Shown here: positions 1 through 7,900 of the stretch, in pieces | How positions within the stretch are numbered: position 1 is the first letter of the stretch | Layout of the letters: each line of letters opens with the position of its first letter | Assembly (NCBI GenBank): GCA_025699025.1 | Contig: JAILWJ010000002.1 | Coordinates: 62,001 to 126,000 of the forward strand | Reading direction: 5' to 3' | Source: Nitrosarchaeum sp. | Lineage (GTDB): Archaea; Thermoproteota; Nitrososphaeria; Nitrososphaerales; Nitrosopumilaceae | DNA: 64,000 bases | Translations under genes and position numbers: made by a program | The notes under the pieces: model-generated | Seen by the model: only the letters and a program-made list of their open reading frames with translations | What the model was told of the DNA's origin: nothing | Database searches by the model: none

Positions 1-699
1 GCCAGGAAGGTTAGATTCGTATTGATTGGGGGGGATGTCGTAGATGGGGTAGGAATCTATCCCAATCAAGACAAGGAGCTGGTATTTCAGACATTAGAAG
101 AACAATTACGCAGACTCGAGGAATTATTGGATAAAATTCCAAAACATGTAAAAATATTCATCATGCCTGGAAACCATGATCCAGGGCGAAGGGCATTACC
201 TCAGCCTGCAATTCCTAAAAAATACAATAGTGGTTTGTGGGAGCGTGAGAATGTTTTCATGGTCGGAAATCCGGCCATGATCTCTCTAAATGGGGTCAAA
301 GTTCTGATGTTTCATGGTCAAAGCATAGATGATATTGTGAAAACCACGCCTGGCCTGAGCTACGATAACCCGGCTAATGTGATGAAACACCTCTTGAAGG
401 CAAGACATCTTAGTCCGATATATGGCAGCCAGACACCGATTGCCCCAGAGATGGAGGATCTTATGGTAATTGATGAAATTCCTGACATATTTCATGTAGG
501 TCATGTACATAGAGCACAGTTAGATATGTACAAAGGCATTCTATTGATAAATTCAGGTTCGTGGCAGAGACAGACTCCATTTCAAGCAAGTGTTGGAATG
601 ACACCCAATCCAGGTATTGCCTTGATGGTAAATTTGAAAACATTTCAAGTGTTTCATGAGAATTATAATTCAAATCTAGATAATATCTTGCAAAGTTAA
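1..699 (+). CDS. polB: DNA polymerase D small subunit DP1, C-terminal part (5' truncated by window edge)
   Basis: The reading frame is open from base 1, so only the last 232 residues are present. It carries the calcineurin-like phosphodiesterase fold of DP1, the proofreading subunit of the archaeal replicative polymerase PolD. The visible metal-binding motifs are intact: GGDVVDG near the start, PGNHD, FHGQSIDD and HVGHVHRAQ. Intact motifs imply an active Mre11-like 3'-5' exonuclease, unlike the dead eukaryotic B-subunits. The 3' end overlaps the convergent orc1 gene by 24 bp. The large subunit DP2 lies 4.3 kb downstream on the same strand. Confidence 0.93.
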   Translation, partial: ARKVRFVLIGGDVVDGVGIYPNQDKELVFQTLEEQLRRLEELLDKIPKHVKIFIMPGNHDPGRRALPQPAIPKKYNSGLWERENVFMVGNPAMISLNGVKVLMFHGQSIDDIVKTTPGLSYDNPANVMKHLLKARHLSPIYGSQTPIAPEMEDLMVIDEIPDIFHVGHVHRAQLDMYKGILLINSGSWQRQTPFQASVGMTPNPGIALMVNLKTFQVFHENYNSNLDNILQS

Positions 700-1881
700 A
701 TCATCTTTGAAAGTTTTTTTTACCATCTCTGGGGTAATTGTAAGTTTGTATTTTTTGGTTCTTCCATGAATTCCTTGATGAACCAATCTTCCAGTGATGA
801 TTCCAGATAACTCAATCTCACTAAGCATTTGGGTAATTCTTCTCTGGGTTAGTTCATCCCTACCTACAGTTTTGCATAAGGCCTTGTATGATGAATAGAT
901 CTCCCCCGTAGACGAGCCAGCGGCCTTCATTATTGCAAGAATTACTAGTTTTTCATGAAGGGGATATGATTTTAGTGAGGTTTCTTCTTTATTTTCCTCA
1001 ATTTTTTGAGATGCTTCTCTGACATGTTCTTTTGTCACTTTATCTGATTGTTGTCTTTCAGCAAGTTCGCCTGCTACCCTGATCAGATCAATGGCTCTTC
1101 TTGCATCCCCATGTTCCCCACCTGCTAACGCAGCGCATAGGTTTAAGGCAGGTTCTTCTACTGAGTTTGGAATAAAGGCATCTTTTATTCTCTCTTCTAG
1201 AATTTTTTTAATTTGTTCAACATCATAGTTTGTAAAAACAATTTCTTCCTCGCCAAGACTGCTAATTACTCTAGGGTCTAATTTCTCCTTAAAAGTAAGA
1301 TCGTTTGATATTCCTACCAAGGCTAATGAACCCTGTGTCAATCGTTCATTTGCTCTAGTTAGTTGATATAATATGTCCTTTCCCGTTTTAGAGACTAGCT
1401 CGGCAAGGTAATCAATCTCATCAATTACGAAAATGGCGTTCAGTTTCTCATCATCAATTTTATTTAAAATTCTCTTAAAGACCTCACTTATTGCTAGTCC
1501 GGTAGGCGGTAATTTTTCTTCACCCAAACCTAACTGTCTGCCAAAACTCACCAATAGACCGTATAATGTGGTCTCCTCTTTAGAATTAGAATATACTAGT
1601 TTAATTGGAAAATTTGATTTTCTAACCCTCTCTTGAATTTTAGATAAGACTTTCTTTACAACTAAGGTTTTTCCAGTACCTGGTTTTCCATAAACTAGAA
1701 GATTTGAAGGTCGTGAGTGTTTAAGAATAGGTAAGAGTGATTGAGTTACCTGTTCTTGCTCTACAGTTCTATGCTGTATGGTGTCTGGAATGTAGGTAAA
1801 ATGAAGTATATCCCTATTCTTAATTATGGATTTGCCAGATTCTGCTGCATCAAGTAATCTATCTATCGGATCTGACACCAC
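676..1881 (-). CDS. cdc6: Orc1/Cdc6 replication initiator (AAA+ ATPase)
   Basis: A 401-residue origin-binding ATPase of normal length for archaeal Orc1/Cdc6. Walker A (GKPGTGKT) lies at about residues 65-72 and Walker B (VIDEID) at about 152-157. A sensor-1 region follows (LALVGISND), and the last ~90 residues look like the winged-helix DNA-binding domain. By family knowledge it binds origin recognition boxes and loads MCM. Its upstream region is the 478-bp non-coding segment described as the origin, and a strong palindrome lies 50-75 bp before the start. It converges on DP1 with a 24-bp overlap. Confidence 0.97.
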   Translation of the reverse strand: MVSDPIDRLLDAAESGKSIIKNRDILHFTYIPDTIQHRTVEQEQVTQSLLPILKHSRPSNLLVYGKPGTGKTLVVKKVLSKIQERVRKSNFPIKLVYSNSKEETTLYGLLVSFGRQLGLGEEKLPPTGLAISEVFKRILNKIDDEKLNAIFVIDEIDYLAELVSKTGKDILYQLTRANERLTQGSLALVGISNDLTFKEKLDPRVISSLGEEEIVFTNYDVEQIKKILEERIKDAFIPNSVEEPALNLCAALAGGEHGDARRAIDLIRVAGELAERQQSDKVTKEHVREASQKIEENKEETSLKSYPLHEKLVILAIMKAAGSSTGEIYSSYKALCKTVGRDELTQRRITQMLSEIELSGIITGRLVHQGIHGRTKKYKLTITPEMVKKTFKDDLTLQDII

Positions 1882-1930
1882 TCACACACCTACGTTTCGA
1901 CTCAATATCATAAATCATATCTGAATTAAG

Positions 1931-1956
1931 AGAGTATAGTATAGAATACTAACTCT
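1931..1956. promoter_or_regulatory. Imperfect palindrome upstream of cdc6
   Basis: The core TAGTAT-AGA-ATACTA (1937-1951) is a perfect 6-bp inverted repeat. It is extended by AGAGT (1931-1935) and ACTCT (1952-1956), with one unpaired A at 1936. It lies 50-75 bp upstream of the cdc6 start. It could be an operator or part of the origin; the sequence alone does not decide. Confidence 0.45.
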
Positions 1957-2023
1957 AGTTTAGTTTGTAATTAATTATTTTTAGTTAGTTTTAGTTTTTC
2001 TAAAAAAATAATTTGTTAAAAGA

Positions 2024-2048
2024 AGAGAGTGGAAAAATAGGTGTGTGG
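2024..2048 (+). repeat. ORB-like element, inverted and degenerate copy
   Basis: The core GAGTGGAAA (2027-2035) is identical to that of the two downstream boxes but on the opposite strand. The G-rich tail is less well kept (TAGGTGTGTGGG). Opposed ORBs around an AT-rich segment are the usual archaeal origin layout. Confidence 0.6.
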
Positions 2049-2113
2049 GTTTTTCAAACCAAATTAACAATTTGTTAATTTTGTGTTAAGAAAAGCCCAA
2101 AATAACCGATTTT

Positions 2114-2137
2114 AACCCCTTTATTTCCACTCCAGGC
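2114..2137 (-). repeat. Origin recognition box (ORB) copy 1
   Basis: On the minus strand this reads CCTGGAGTGGAAATAAAGGGG followed by TT. It is identical over 24 bp to the copy at 2176-2199 (62-bp period). The TGGAAA core and trailing GGGG match the known archaeal ORB layout of TCCAGTGGAAA plus G-string. Confidence 0.8.
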
Positions 2138-2175
2138 GTTAAGATTGGTGTTAACAATGTTAATAACCTAAAATC

Positions 2176-2199
2176 AACCCCTTTATTTCCACTCCAGGC
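2176..2199 (-). repeat. Origin recognition box (ORB) copy 2
   Basis: The same 24-bp element as at 2114-2137, in the same orientation and 62 bp downstream. A 62-bp spacing is close to six helical turns, so both boxes would face the same side of the DNA. Confidence 0.8.
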
Positions 2200-2359
2200 A
2201 TGAAATATAAGTAATATTTGAAAATAGGTAATAGTTTGTTGTTAATAACAAAAAAATGCCTAGGCGTGGTTTACGCAGTCAATGTTAACAAACTAATTAG
2301 TTAACAAAACTTCTGGGATCCATTGAACTGTTAACATTAGATCCTCATAGATCTAAAAG

Positions 2360-2746
2360 ATGGCCAAAAAACGCATTCGTATAGACATGGAAGACTCGGA
2401 CGGTGCCCGTTATGATATCAAGTTGGAGGGTAATGTAACAAGAGAAAAAGTACTAAAAATATTTGAAATGATGGATTTGATGAATATTGAAGAAGAACAA
2501 GAAACCACCAATATGGATTCTGTAGGCGCTAAAATATGGCATATCGTGGATAAATACTTCCCATTAGGCAAATTTACATCAACTAACATTCTCGAAAAAT
2601 TTGAAGATGAATATAATGAGCCTGTTAAACTAAGTATAATATCCACATATTTATCACGATTTTCTTCAAAAGGAAGAATTGATAGGGTTAGAACTGGGCG
2701 TGAATGGACGTATCAAACCATAAAAATCGGTCAAAAAGTAAAATAA
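2360..2746 (+). CDS. Origin-adjacent winged-helix-like protein, function unknown
   Basis: A 128-residue soluble protein. The first ~35 residues form a beta-rich, charged segment (MAKKRIRIDMEDSDG...). An acidic linker follows, and residues ~55-120 look like a winged helix: KYFPLGKFTSTNILEKF, a second helix ISTYLSRFSSKGRI, then a basic beta-hairpin RVRTGREWTYQ. I do not recognise a named family. It starts 15 bp after the last GTTAAC element of the origin region and faces away from cdc6. That position suggests, without proving, a role in replication or in controlling the origin. Confidence 0.8.
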   Translation: MAKKRIRIDMEDSDGARYDIKLEGNVTREKVLKIFEMMDLMNIEEEQETTNMDSVGAKIWHIVDKYFPLGKFTSTNILEKFEDEYNEPVKLSIISTYLSRFSSKGRIDRVRTGREWTYQTIKIGQKVK

Positions 2747-2749
2747 TTA

Positions 2750-2911
2750 CTAAGTTATCATAATTTTACGAATAATTAATCTATCTTTACCTAAAATCAC
2801 CTTCACATATTCACCCTTTTGGATATCCATATACTTACGAAATTGTTTTGGGATGGAAATTGTGCCTGCGGAAGTAATTTTTACCAATACCTCATTCTCC
2901 TGTACTGACAT
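2750..2911 (-). CDS. AbrB/SpoVT-type DNA-binding protein (53 aa)
   Basis: A short gene starting with ATG at 2911 and ending with TAG at 2750. The translation begins MSVQENEVLVKITSAGTIS and continues IPKQFRKYMDIQKGEYVKV, then ILGKDRLIIRK. This is the swapped-hairpin AbrB fold, with the typical core K-I-T-x-x-G-x-I-x-I-P-K-x-x-R and a G-[ED]-x-V motif. Proteins of this size are transition-state or toxin-antitoxin-type regulators that bind DNA as dimers. No toxin gene lies next to it, so a stand-alone regulator is more likely. It converges with the origin-adjacent gene, 3 bp away. Confidence 0.85.
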   Translation of the reverse strand: MSVQENEVLVKITSAGTISIPKQFRKYMDIQKGEYVKVILGKDRLIIRKIMIT

Positions 2912-3042
2912 AACCTAATTATAAATTAATAATATATATAATTTATTAAAATCTAAATTTTATAATTAATAATAAAATAGACCTTCTTTACCTTGTTTTC
3001 CTACAAAAATAATCAGAAATAACCCTTTATGATGTCTTGATC

Positions 3043-3651
3043 TTATTGTGTAATGGATGGATTATGTTGAATAGTTCCAATTCGTTCCATTCCTTTTTCT
3101 GTAATGGAATAGGTATAGGGTTTTGTTTTTGTATTTCTTTCAACCAAACCTTCATCAAATAACTTTTTCATCATTCGTGAAGTGTGCTCTCTACTACGCT
3201 TTAGAGCCTTTTGAATATCACGTGACGTCATAGATTTTGTTGTGATTAAGTGTAACACGTATTCTGTGATGTCATTTGGATCAATATCTGGCACACTTTC
3301 ACTAATTTGTGGTTCTGGTTTGACTTCGTGACCAATATCAGGTTTTGGTTCTGGTTTGACTTCTTGTGTCTTTACAAGTTTTTCCAAAAATTGTTTTAAT
3401 TCTAGATTTGGGTCCTGAGGTTTTGTCTCAATTCCCTGTAATTCTATAGCATCTAGGCGTATTTTCATATCAATTAACTGTCTTTCGTAATATTCCAAAA
3501 GTTCTGCCTGTGACGAGTCCATTTTATGGCTAGTTTTGATAAATGGACGTATTTTATAATACAAATACAGTCCTCCTAAACCTATAATGAATGCTAAAAT
3601 CACACTTAGAATCACTTCAGGTTCAGGAATTTCTATCAACATCACAAACAT
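3043..3651 (-). CDS. Membrane-anchored winged-helix regulator with coiled coil
   Basis: A 202-residue protein. One transmembrane helix lies near the N-terminus (about residues 12-32), and a basic stop-transfer segment follows. Residues ~45-75 are a likely coiled coil (ELLEYYERQLIDMKIRLDAI). A proline/glutamate-rich linker contains two EVKPEP units. The last ~75 residues are a winged helix with an ArsR/MarR-like pattern (MTSRDIQKALKRSREHTSRM, then a wing ending YTYSITEKG). The layout suggests a membrane-tethered transcription factor. The start could also be Met4 (3642). Its target is unknown. Confidence 0.82.
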   Translation of the reverse strand: MFVMLIEIPEPEVILSVILAFIIGLGGLYLYYKIRPFIKTSHKMDSSQAELLEYYERQLIDMKIRLDAIELQGIETKPQDPNLELKQFLEKLVKTQEVKPEPKPDIGHEVKPEPQISESVPDIDPNDITEYVLHLITTKSMTSRDIQKALKRSREHTSRMMKKLFDEGLVERNTKTKPYTYSITEKGMERIGTIQHNPSITQ

Positions 3652-3890
3652 TACGCCTGGAATGTGATTTATCGTGATTGAACAACATTATTTCACATTT
3701 TAGATTAACATACTCACACACATTATCACAATACTCTTTCACATAATATCATAGAGTATACTAGCACCATCACATGTTACATGCCTGACGTATGACTCTA
3801 TCAATCACATTTATCACATCGTCTTCTCTTTCAGGAAAAATATCACTATCATTTATCACACTAATCTGTTCAGAAAGTTTTGATATCACA
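3600..3890. repeat. Cluster of TCACA motifs, all in one orientation
   Basis: Eleven TCACA pentamers lie on the plus strand, at 3600, 3643, 3692, 3713, 3726, 3739, 3769, 3805, 3813, 3856 and 3886. Many extend to ATCACA(T). One TGTGA lies in the other orientation at 3663. They span the start of the membrane winged-helix gene, the intergenic gap and the 3' end of the next gene. For AT-rich DNA fewer than one would be expected in this length by simple composition. Confidence 0.6.
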
Positions 3891-4132
3891 TCAATATCAT
3901 CAGGTAAAAGTATGCCTAAACCACGTAAAAGTATGATTGAATAGAATAAAGCAATTAATTTTTCTCTGGATTGATTTACTTGCCTGTAATAGGCGCCTTT
4001 AGTTATAGTAAACTTGGATTCAAGAAGATCTTTTTGATTTAAAATAATTTCAATTTGCCTCTCAGTAAATAGTGATTTTTTGATAATTTTTTGTATAATA
4101 TTGTTAAAATTAGATTGTTTAATGTCAGCCAT
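3770..4132 (-). CDS. Conserved-looking helical protein, function unknown
   Basis: A 120-residue protein, mostly alpha-helical and without transmembrane segments. The first half has a possible helix-turn-helix (FTERQIEIILNQKDLLESKF, then ITKGAYYRQVNQSREK). The second half is a hydrophobic helix (LIALFYSIILLRGLGIL) and an acidic tail. I do not recognise the family; the N-terminal half hints at DNA binding. It lies upstream of the membrane winged-helix gene on the same strand, 118 bp apart. Its C-terminal codons use GTG-ATA pairs repeatedly, which generates part of the TCACA cluster. Confidence 0.75.
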   Translation of the reverse strand: MADIKQSNFNNIIQKIIKKSLFTERQIEIILNQKDLLESKFTITKGAYYRQVNQSREKLIALFYSIILLRGLGILLPDDIDVISKLSEQISVINDSDIFPEREDDVINVIDRVIRQACNM

Positions 4133-4168
4133 AGCTATACAATTCTGTATACTGTTATTCCAATTAAA

Positions 4169-4176
4169 CTTTAAAG
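4169..4176 (+). promoter_or_regulatory. TATA-like box for GGGP synthase
   Basis: CTTTAAAG is centred about 26 bp upstream of the ATG at 4198. That distance fits an archaeal TATA box with transcription starting at or next to the start codon (leaderless). Confidence 0.4.
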
Positions 4177-4197
4177 AGTCATCTACAAACCAATTTT

Positions 4198-4950
4198 ATG
4201 ACTGGAAATAAGGTTGAAACATTCCTAAAATCCGAGCTAAAAAAGAAAAATGCGTTATTGTTTGTGTTGATTGATTCAGAGGTATCGAATCTAGAGTCCT
4301 CAAGTAAACTAGTAAAAGACGTGGAAAAAATTGGGGCGTCTGCAATTTTAGTAGGTGGCTCGTCTGCCACTGACCAGATTGAGATGTCCAAAGTAGTTAG
4401 AGGCATAAAAAAAGGCATTAAAATACCTGTTATTTTATTTCCAGGCAACGTCACAGGCGTGGTGCCTGATGCTGATGCAATCTTGTTTAGTTCTTTAATG
4501 AATTCAGAAAATCCATATTTTATCACTCAGGCTCAGGCTTTGGGTGCCCCAAGTGTACTAAAGTTTGGATTAGAACCACTTCCTACGGCCTACTTGGTAA
4601 TTGGCGAGGGAACATCTGCATGGTTTGTTGGCTCTGCCAAAGGCATTCCGTTTGATAAACCAAAAATTGCCGCTGCCTATTCTTTAGCAGCTCAGTTTCT
4701 AGGCATGAGATTTGTATATTTGGAAGCTGGTTCTGGGGCAAAATCAACCGTAACCCCAGAAATGGTCAAAACTGTAAGAAAGGTGTATGATGGGTTTCTC
4801 ATTGTCGGTGGTGGAATAAGAGATGTTAAGACCGCCACAGCAATCGTAAAAGCTGGAGCTGATGCGCTTGTTATAGGAACTTTCTTGGAGAAAGGTGGAA
4901 GTATTAAAAAACTTGAAGAAATAGCAAAAGCAATTCAAAGAAGCAAGTGA
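4198..4950 (+). CDS. Geranylgeranylglyceryl phosphate synthase
   Basis: A 250-residue (beta/alpha)8 prenyltransferase. It joins geranylgeranyl diphosphate to sn-glycerol-1-phosphate, the first ether bond of archaeal membrane lipids. Recognisable family features are LIDSE at the first strand, GGSSATD at about residues 53-59, the YLEAGSGAK substrate loop at about 164-172, GGGIRD at about 200-205, and the closing phosphate loop with ADALVIGTFLE. Length is normal. It overlaps the start region of the DP2 gene, so lipid synthesis and polymerase genes are co-transcribed here. Confidence 0.95.
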   Translation: MTGNKVETFLKSELKKKNALLFVLIDSEVSNLESSSKLVKDVEKIGASAILVGGSSATDQIEMSKVVRGIKKGIKIPVILFPGNVTGVVPDADAILFSSLMNSENPYFITQAQALGAPSVLKFGLEPLPTAYLVIGEGTSAWFVGSAKGIPFDKPKIAAAYSLAAQFLGMRFVYLEAGSGAKSTVTPEMVKTVRKVYDGFLIVGGGIRDVKTATAIVKAGADALVIGTFLEKGGSIKKLEEIAKAIQRSK

Positions 4951-4961
4951 TCAGGGATATT

Positions 4962-7900
4962 ATGTCTGAAAATGATGCAATTTCCAGAATTAATGGCATC
5001 AAAATGCCTGATTTTTATCAAAACTACTACTCTGAACTGTCCAAAGACACATACACAATCTTTGAGAAAGCTGCTGCAGCAAAATCAAGCCTTGTAGACT
5101 CGTCTGGAATTATAGAGCCTAAAATCGCATTTGATCTGGCTGATCGTGTCGCAAAAATGCACGAAATTGATATTGCAGAACCGCTTAGAGTACTGCTTAA
5201 ATCTAATGGAAAAGAGCTTTCTGCTCTTATATTGTCAAAAGAAATTGCATTGGGAAAATACACACTTCCAGATTCAACTTTAGAAGAAAAACTTGATCTG
5301 GCAGTCAGAGTCGGGTTGGCAATTGTAACAGAAGGGGTTACAATAGCACCATTACAAGGAATCAGCGAAGTCAAAATAAAAAAAAACAAGGATGGAACTG
5401 ATTATCTATCTGTATCAATTGCAGGACCTATGCGTTCTGCAGGGGGGACAGAGTCCGCCGTTACCATGCTTATAGCAGATCATGTCCGAAAAGCCGTTGG
5501 ACTATCAAAATACCAAGCTAACTCCTTTGATGATGAGACTGGTAGATTTATTGAAGAATTGAGAATTTATGAAAGAGATGCAAGCCACTTTCAATTTCAT
5601 ATTCTAGATGAGGATATTGAACACGTTATTTCCAATCTACCAGTAGAACTTGATGGAGTTGATACTGATCCATATGAAGTGGTTAATCATAAAGGAATGG
5701 TACGAATTAAAACAGACAGAGTTAGGGGGGGTGCCCTCAGAGTTCTAAATGATGGATTAATTGGAAGATCCAAAAAACTACTCAAAAGAATTGAGTTATA
5801 CAATTTGGATGGTTGGGAATGGCTAGCTGATCTGAAAGGCGCAGTTCAGACTGGAGATAATCAGGAGGATGCAGCAGCAAAAAGGATGCGCGAGGTTATT
5901 ACCGGAAGATCTGTTTTATCCATGCCTAACAAGCTTGGAGGATTTAGATTAAGATATGGAAGAGCCTGTAATACTGGTTTTGCTTCCGTAGGGATAAATC
6001 CAGTGATTGCAGAAATATTAGATCACACTATAGCAGTTGGCACTCAAATCAAGATAGATGTTCCAGGAAAAGGGGCCACGGTAGCATTTGTAGATTCAAT
6101 TGAGACACCAATTGTACGCCTAAAAAATGGCAATGTAATAAGAATTCAAGATGTTAATCATGGAATTGAAATAAAACAAGAAATTGAAAAAATCCTTCAT
6201 TTAGGTGATATACTCATTTCTTTTGGGGATTTTTTAGAAAATAACTCACAATTGGTACCTACTGGATATGTTGAAGAATTTTGGATAGAGGAGTTACGGG
6301 AAAAATTAACAAAATACGAGCCTAATGATAAATATCTCTCACAATTCCTTGAAAAAATTCCTTCATTAGACGAGGCCTTGAAACTATCACTTGATTTCAA
6401 TATCCCACTACATCCAAAATACCTGTTCTACTGGGATCAAATTTCAAGTGAGGAACTACAAAAACTTCTTTTCCCAATTACTTTCAATGAAGATTCAATT
6501 GAATTTAATTTAACAACCAAACAAATTCTTGAAAAACTTGGCGTACCTCATATTAAGAACAACGAAAGAATAATTCTAGAAAATCAGGAAGCAAAGATTT
6601 TTTTCAATCTTCTTTTCAGAGAAAAGCCAACCATCTCAGATCAATCAGTTCCAAAAATAATCTCCGAATCTTCTGGAATAGAAATAAGAAACAAATTCTC
6701 AAACTCAATTGGAGTGAGAATAGGAAGACCAGAAAAGGCAGCTCCAAGATTAATGAAACCTCCTACCCACGTTCTGTTTCCAATAGGTGACAAGGGAGGC
6801 CCTACAAGAGATCTTTTAAAAGCTTCAAGACAAGACAATTTTTTTACAAATATCTTCAATAGATATTGTAGTGAATGCAATGAACCCTCAATTGGAATTA
6901 AATGTTCAAAGTGTGGAACAAAAACAATTGTAAATTACCGTTGTAATAAATGCAGAGACACACTTGAAAATCCATTCTGTGAAAAATGTAAAAGAAAGGC
7001 ATCATCTCATTCACATAAAGTATTCCCATTAAAATTAAAACTACTTAATGCTCAAGAAAAAATGGGATTAAGAGCTCTTGAGCCATTCAAAGGAGTCAAA
7101 GAGCTTATCAACCAAGACAAGATTGCCGAACCATTAGAGAAAGGACTGGTTCGTCAAAACTTTGGTCTCACAGTATTCAAGGATGGAACTGTACGGTTTG
7201 ATGCCACTAATTCTCCTCTAACCCAATTCAAACCGTCTTGGATTGGGACATCTGTAGACAAACTAAAACAATTAGGTTACACCCATGATATTGACGGCAA
7301 TCCAATACATGATTCCGAACAAACAATCGAACTTAGAATACAAGACATTATCATTCCTAATGAAAGTGGAAGATATCTTGTTTCTGTTTGTAAATACATA
7401 GATACACTGTTAGAGAAATTTTACGGTAAAACTCCATTTTATAATGTAAAGAACACTGATGAACTAGTCGGTCATCTGATAATTGGTTTGGCACCACATA
7501 CGTCGGTGGGAATTGTAGGAAGGATTATCGGATTTACAGAAACACATGTATGTTTTGGTACACCTAATTGGCATTCTGCAAAAAGACGTGATGCAGATGG
7601 CGATGCCGATTCTATTATGCTCTTAATGGACAGTCTGTTAAATTTTTCCAGGCAATTTCTTTCTGACAGGATTGGTGGATTGATGGATGCACCATTACTA
7701 GTTCAACCACTAGTTCTCCCACATGAATCTCAACCTCAAGCACACAATCTTGAAGTTGCACGAAACTTTCCACTAGAGTTTTTTCATGATACATTAAAAC
7801 AAAAAAAGGCCTCAGATGTTACTTGTGTAGAAATTATTAAAACACGCCTTGAAACAGAAAAACAGTTTCGTGACTATGACTTTACACATACAACAACATC

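Larger units (their letters stand above)
1882..2359. other. Probable chromosomal replication origin (oriC)
   Basis: This 478-bp stretch between orc1/cdc6 and a small gene holds no ORF. It contains two near-identical 24-bp boxes in direct orientation (2114-2137, 2176-2199). A third box core, GAGTGGAAA, lies in the opposite orientation (2027-2035). The boxes flank a very AT-rich stretch of about 90 bp (2036-2123) that could be the unwinding element. The box sequence resembles the known archaeal ORB (TCCAGTGGAAA followed by a G-run). Four GTTAAC palindromes follow (2150, 2284, 2300, 2330). Location beside orc1, inverted boxes and AT-rich core together support an origin. Confidence 0.85.

Noticed and set aside
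286-510. Minus-strand ORFs inside DP1 and similar frames in other genes
   Set aside because: They lie antisense to well-supported genes and show no conserved motif.
2750-2911. AbrB-like gene as antitoxin of a toxin-antitoxin pair
   Set aside because: No toxin-like gene lies on the same strand next to it; the neighbours are convergent or separated.
4947-4961. GTG start for DP2 overlapping the GGGP synthase stop
   Set aside because: Possible, but ATG 4962 gives a normal N-terminus (MSENDAIS) without the short unconserved prefix.
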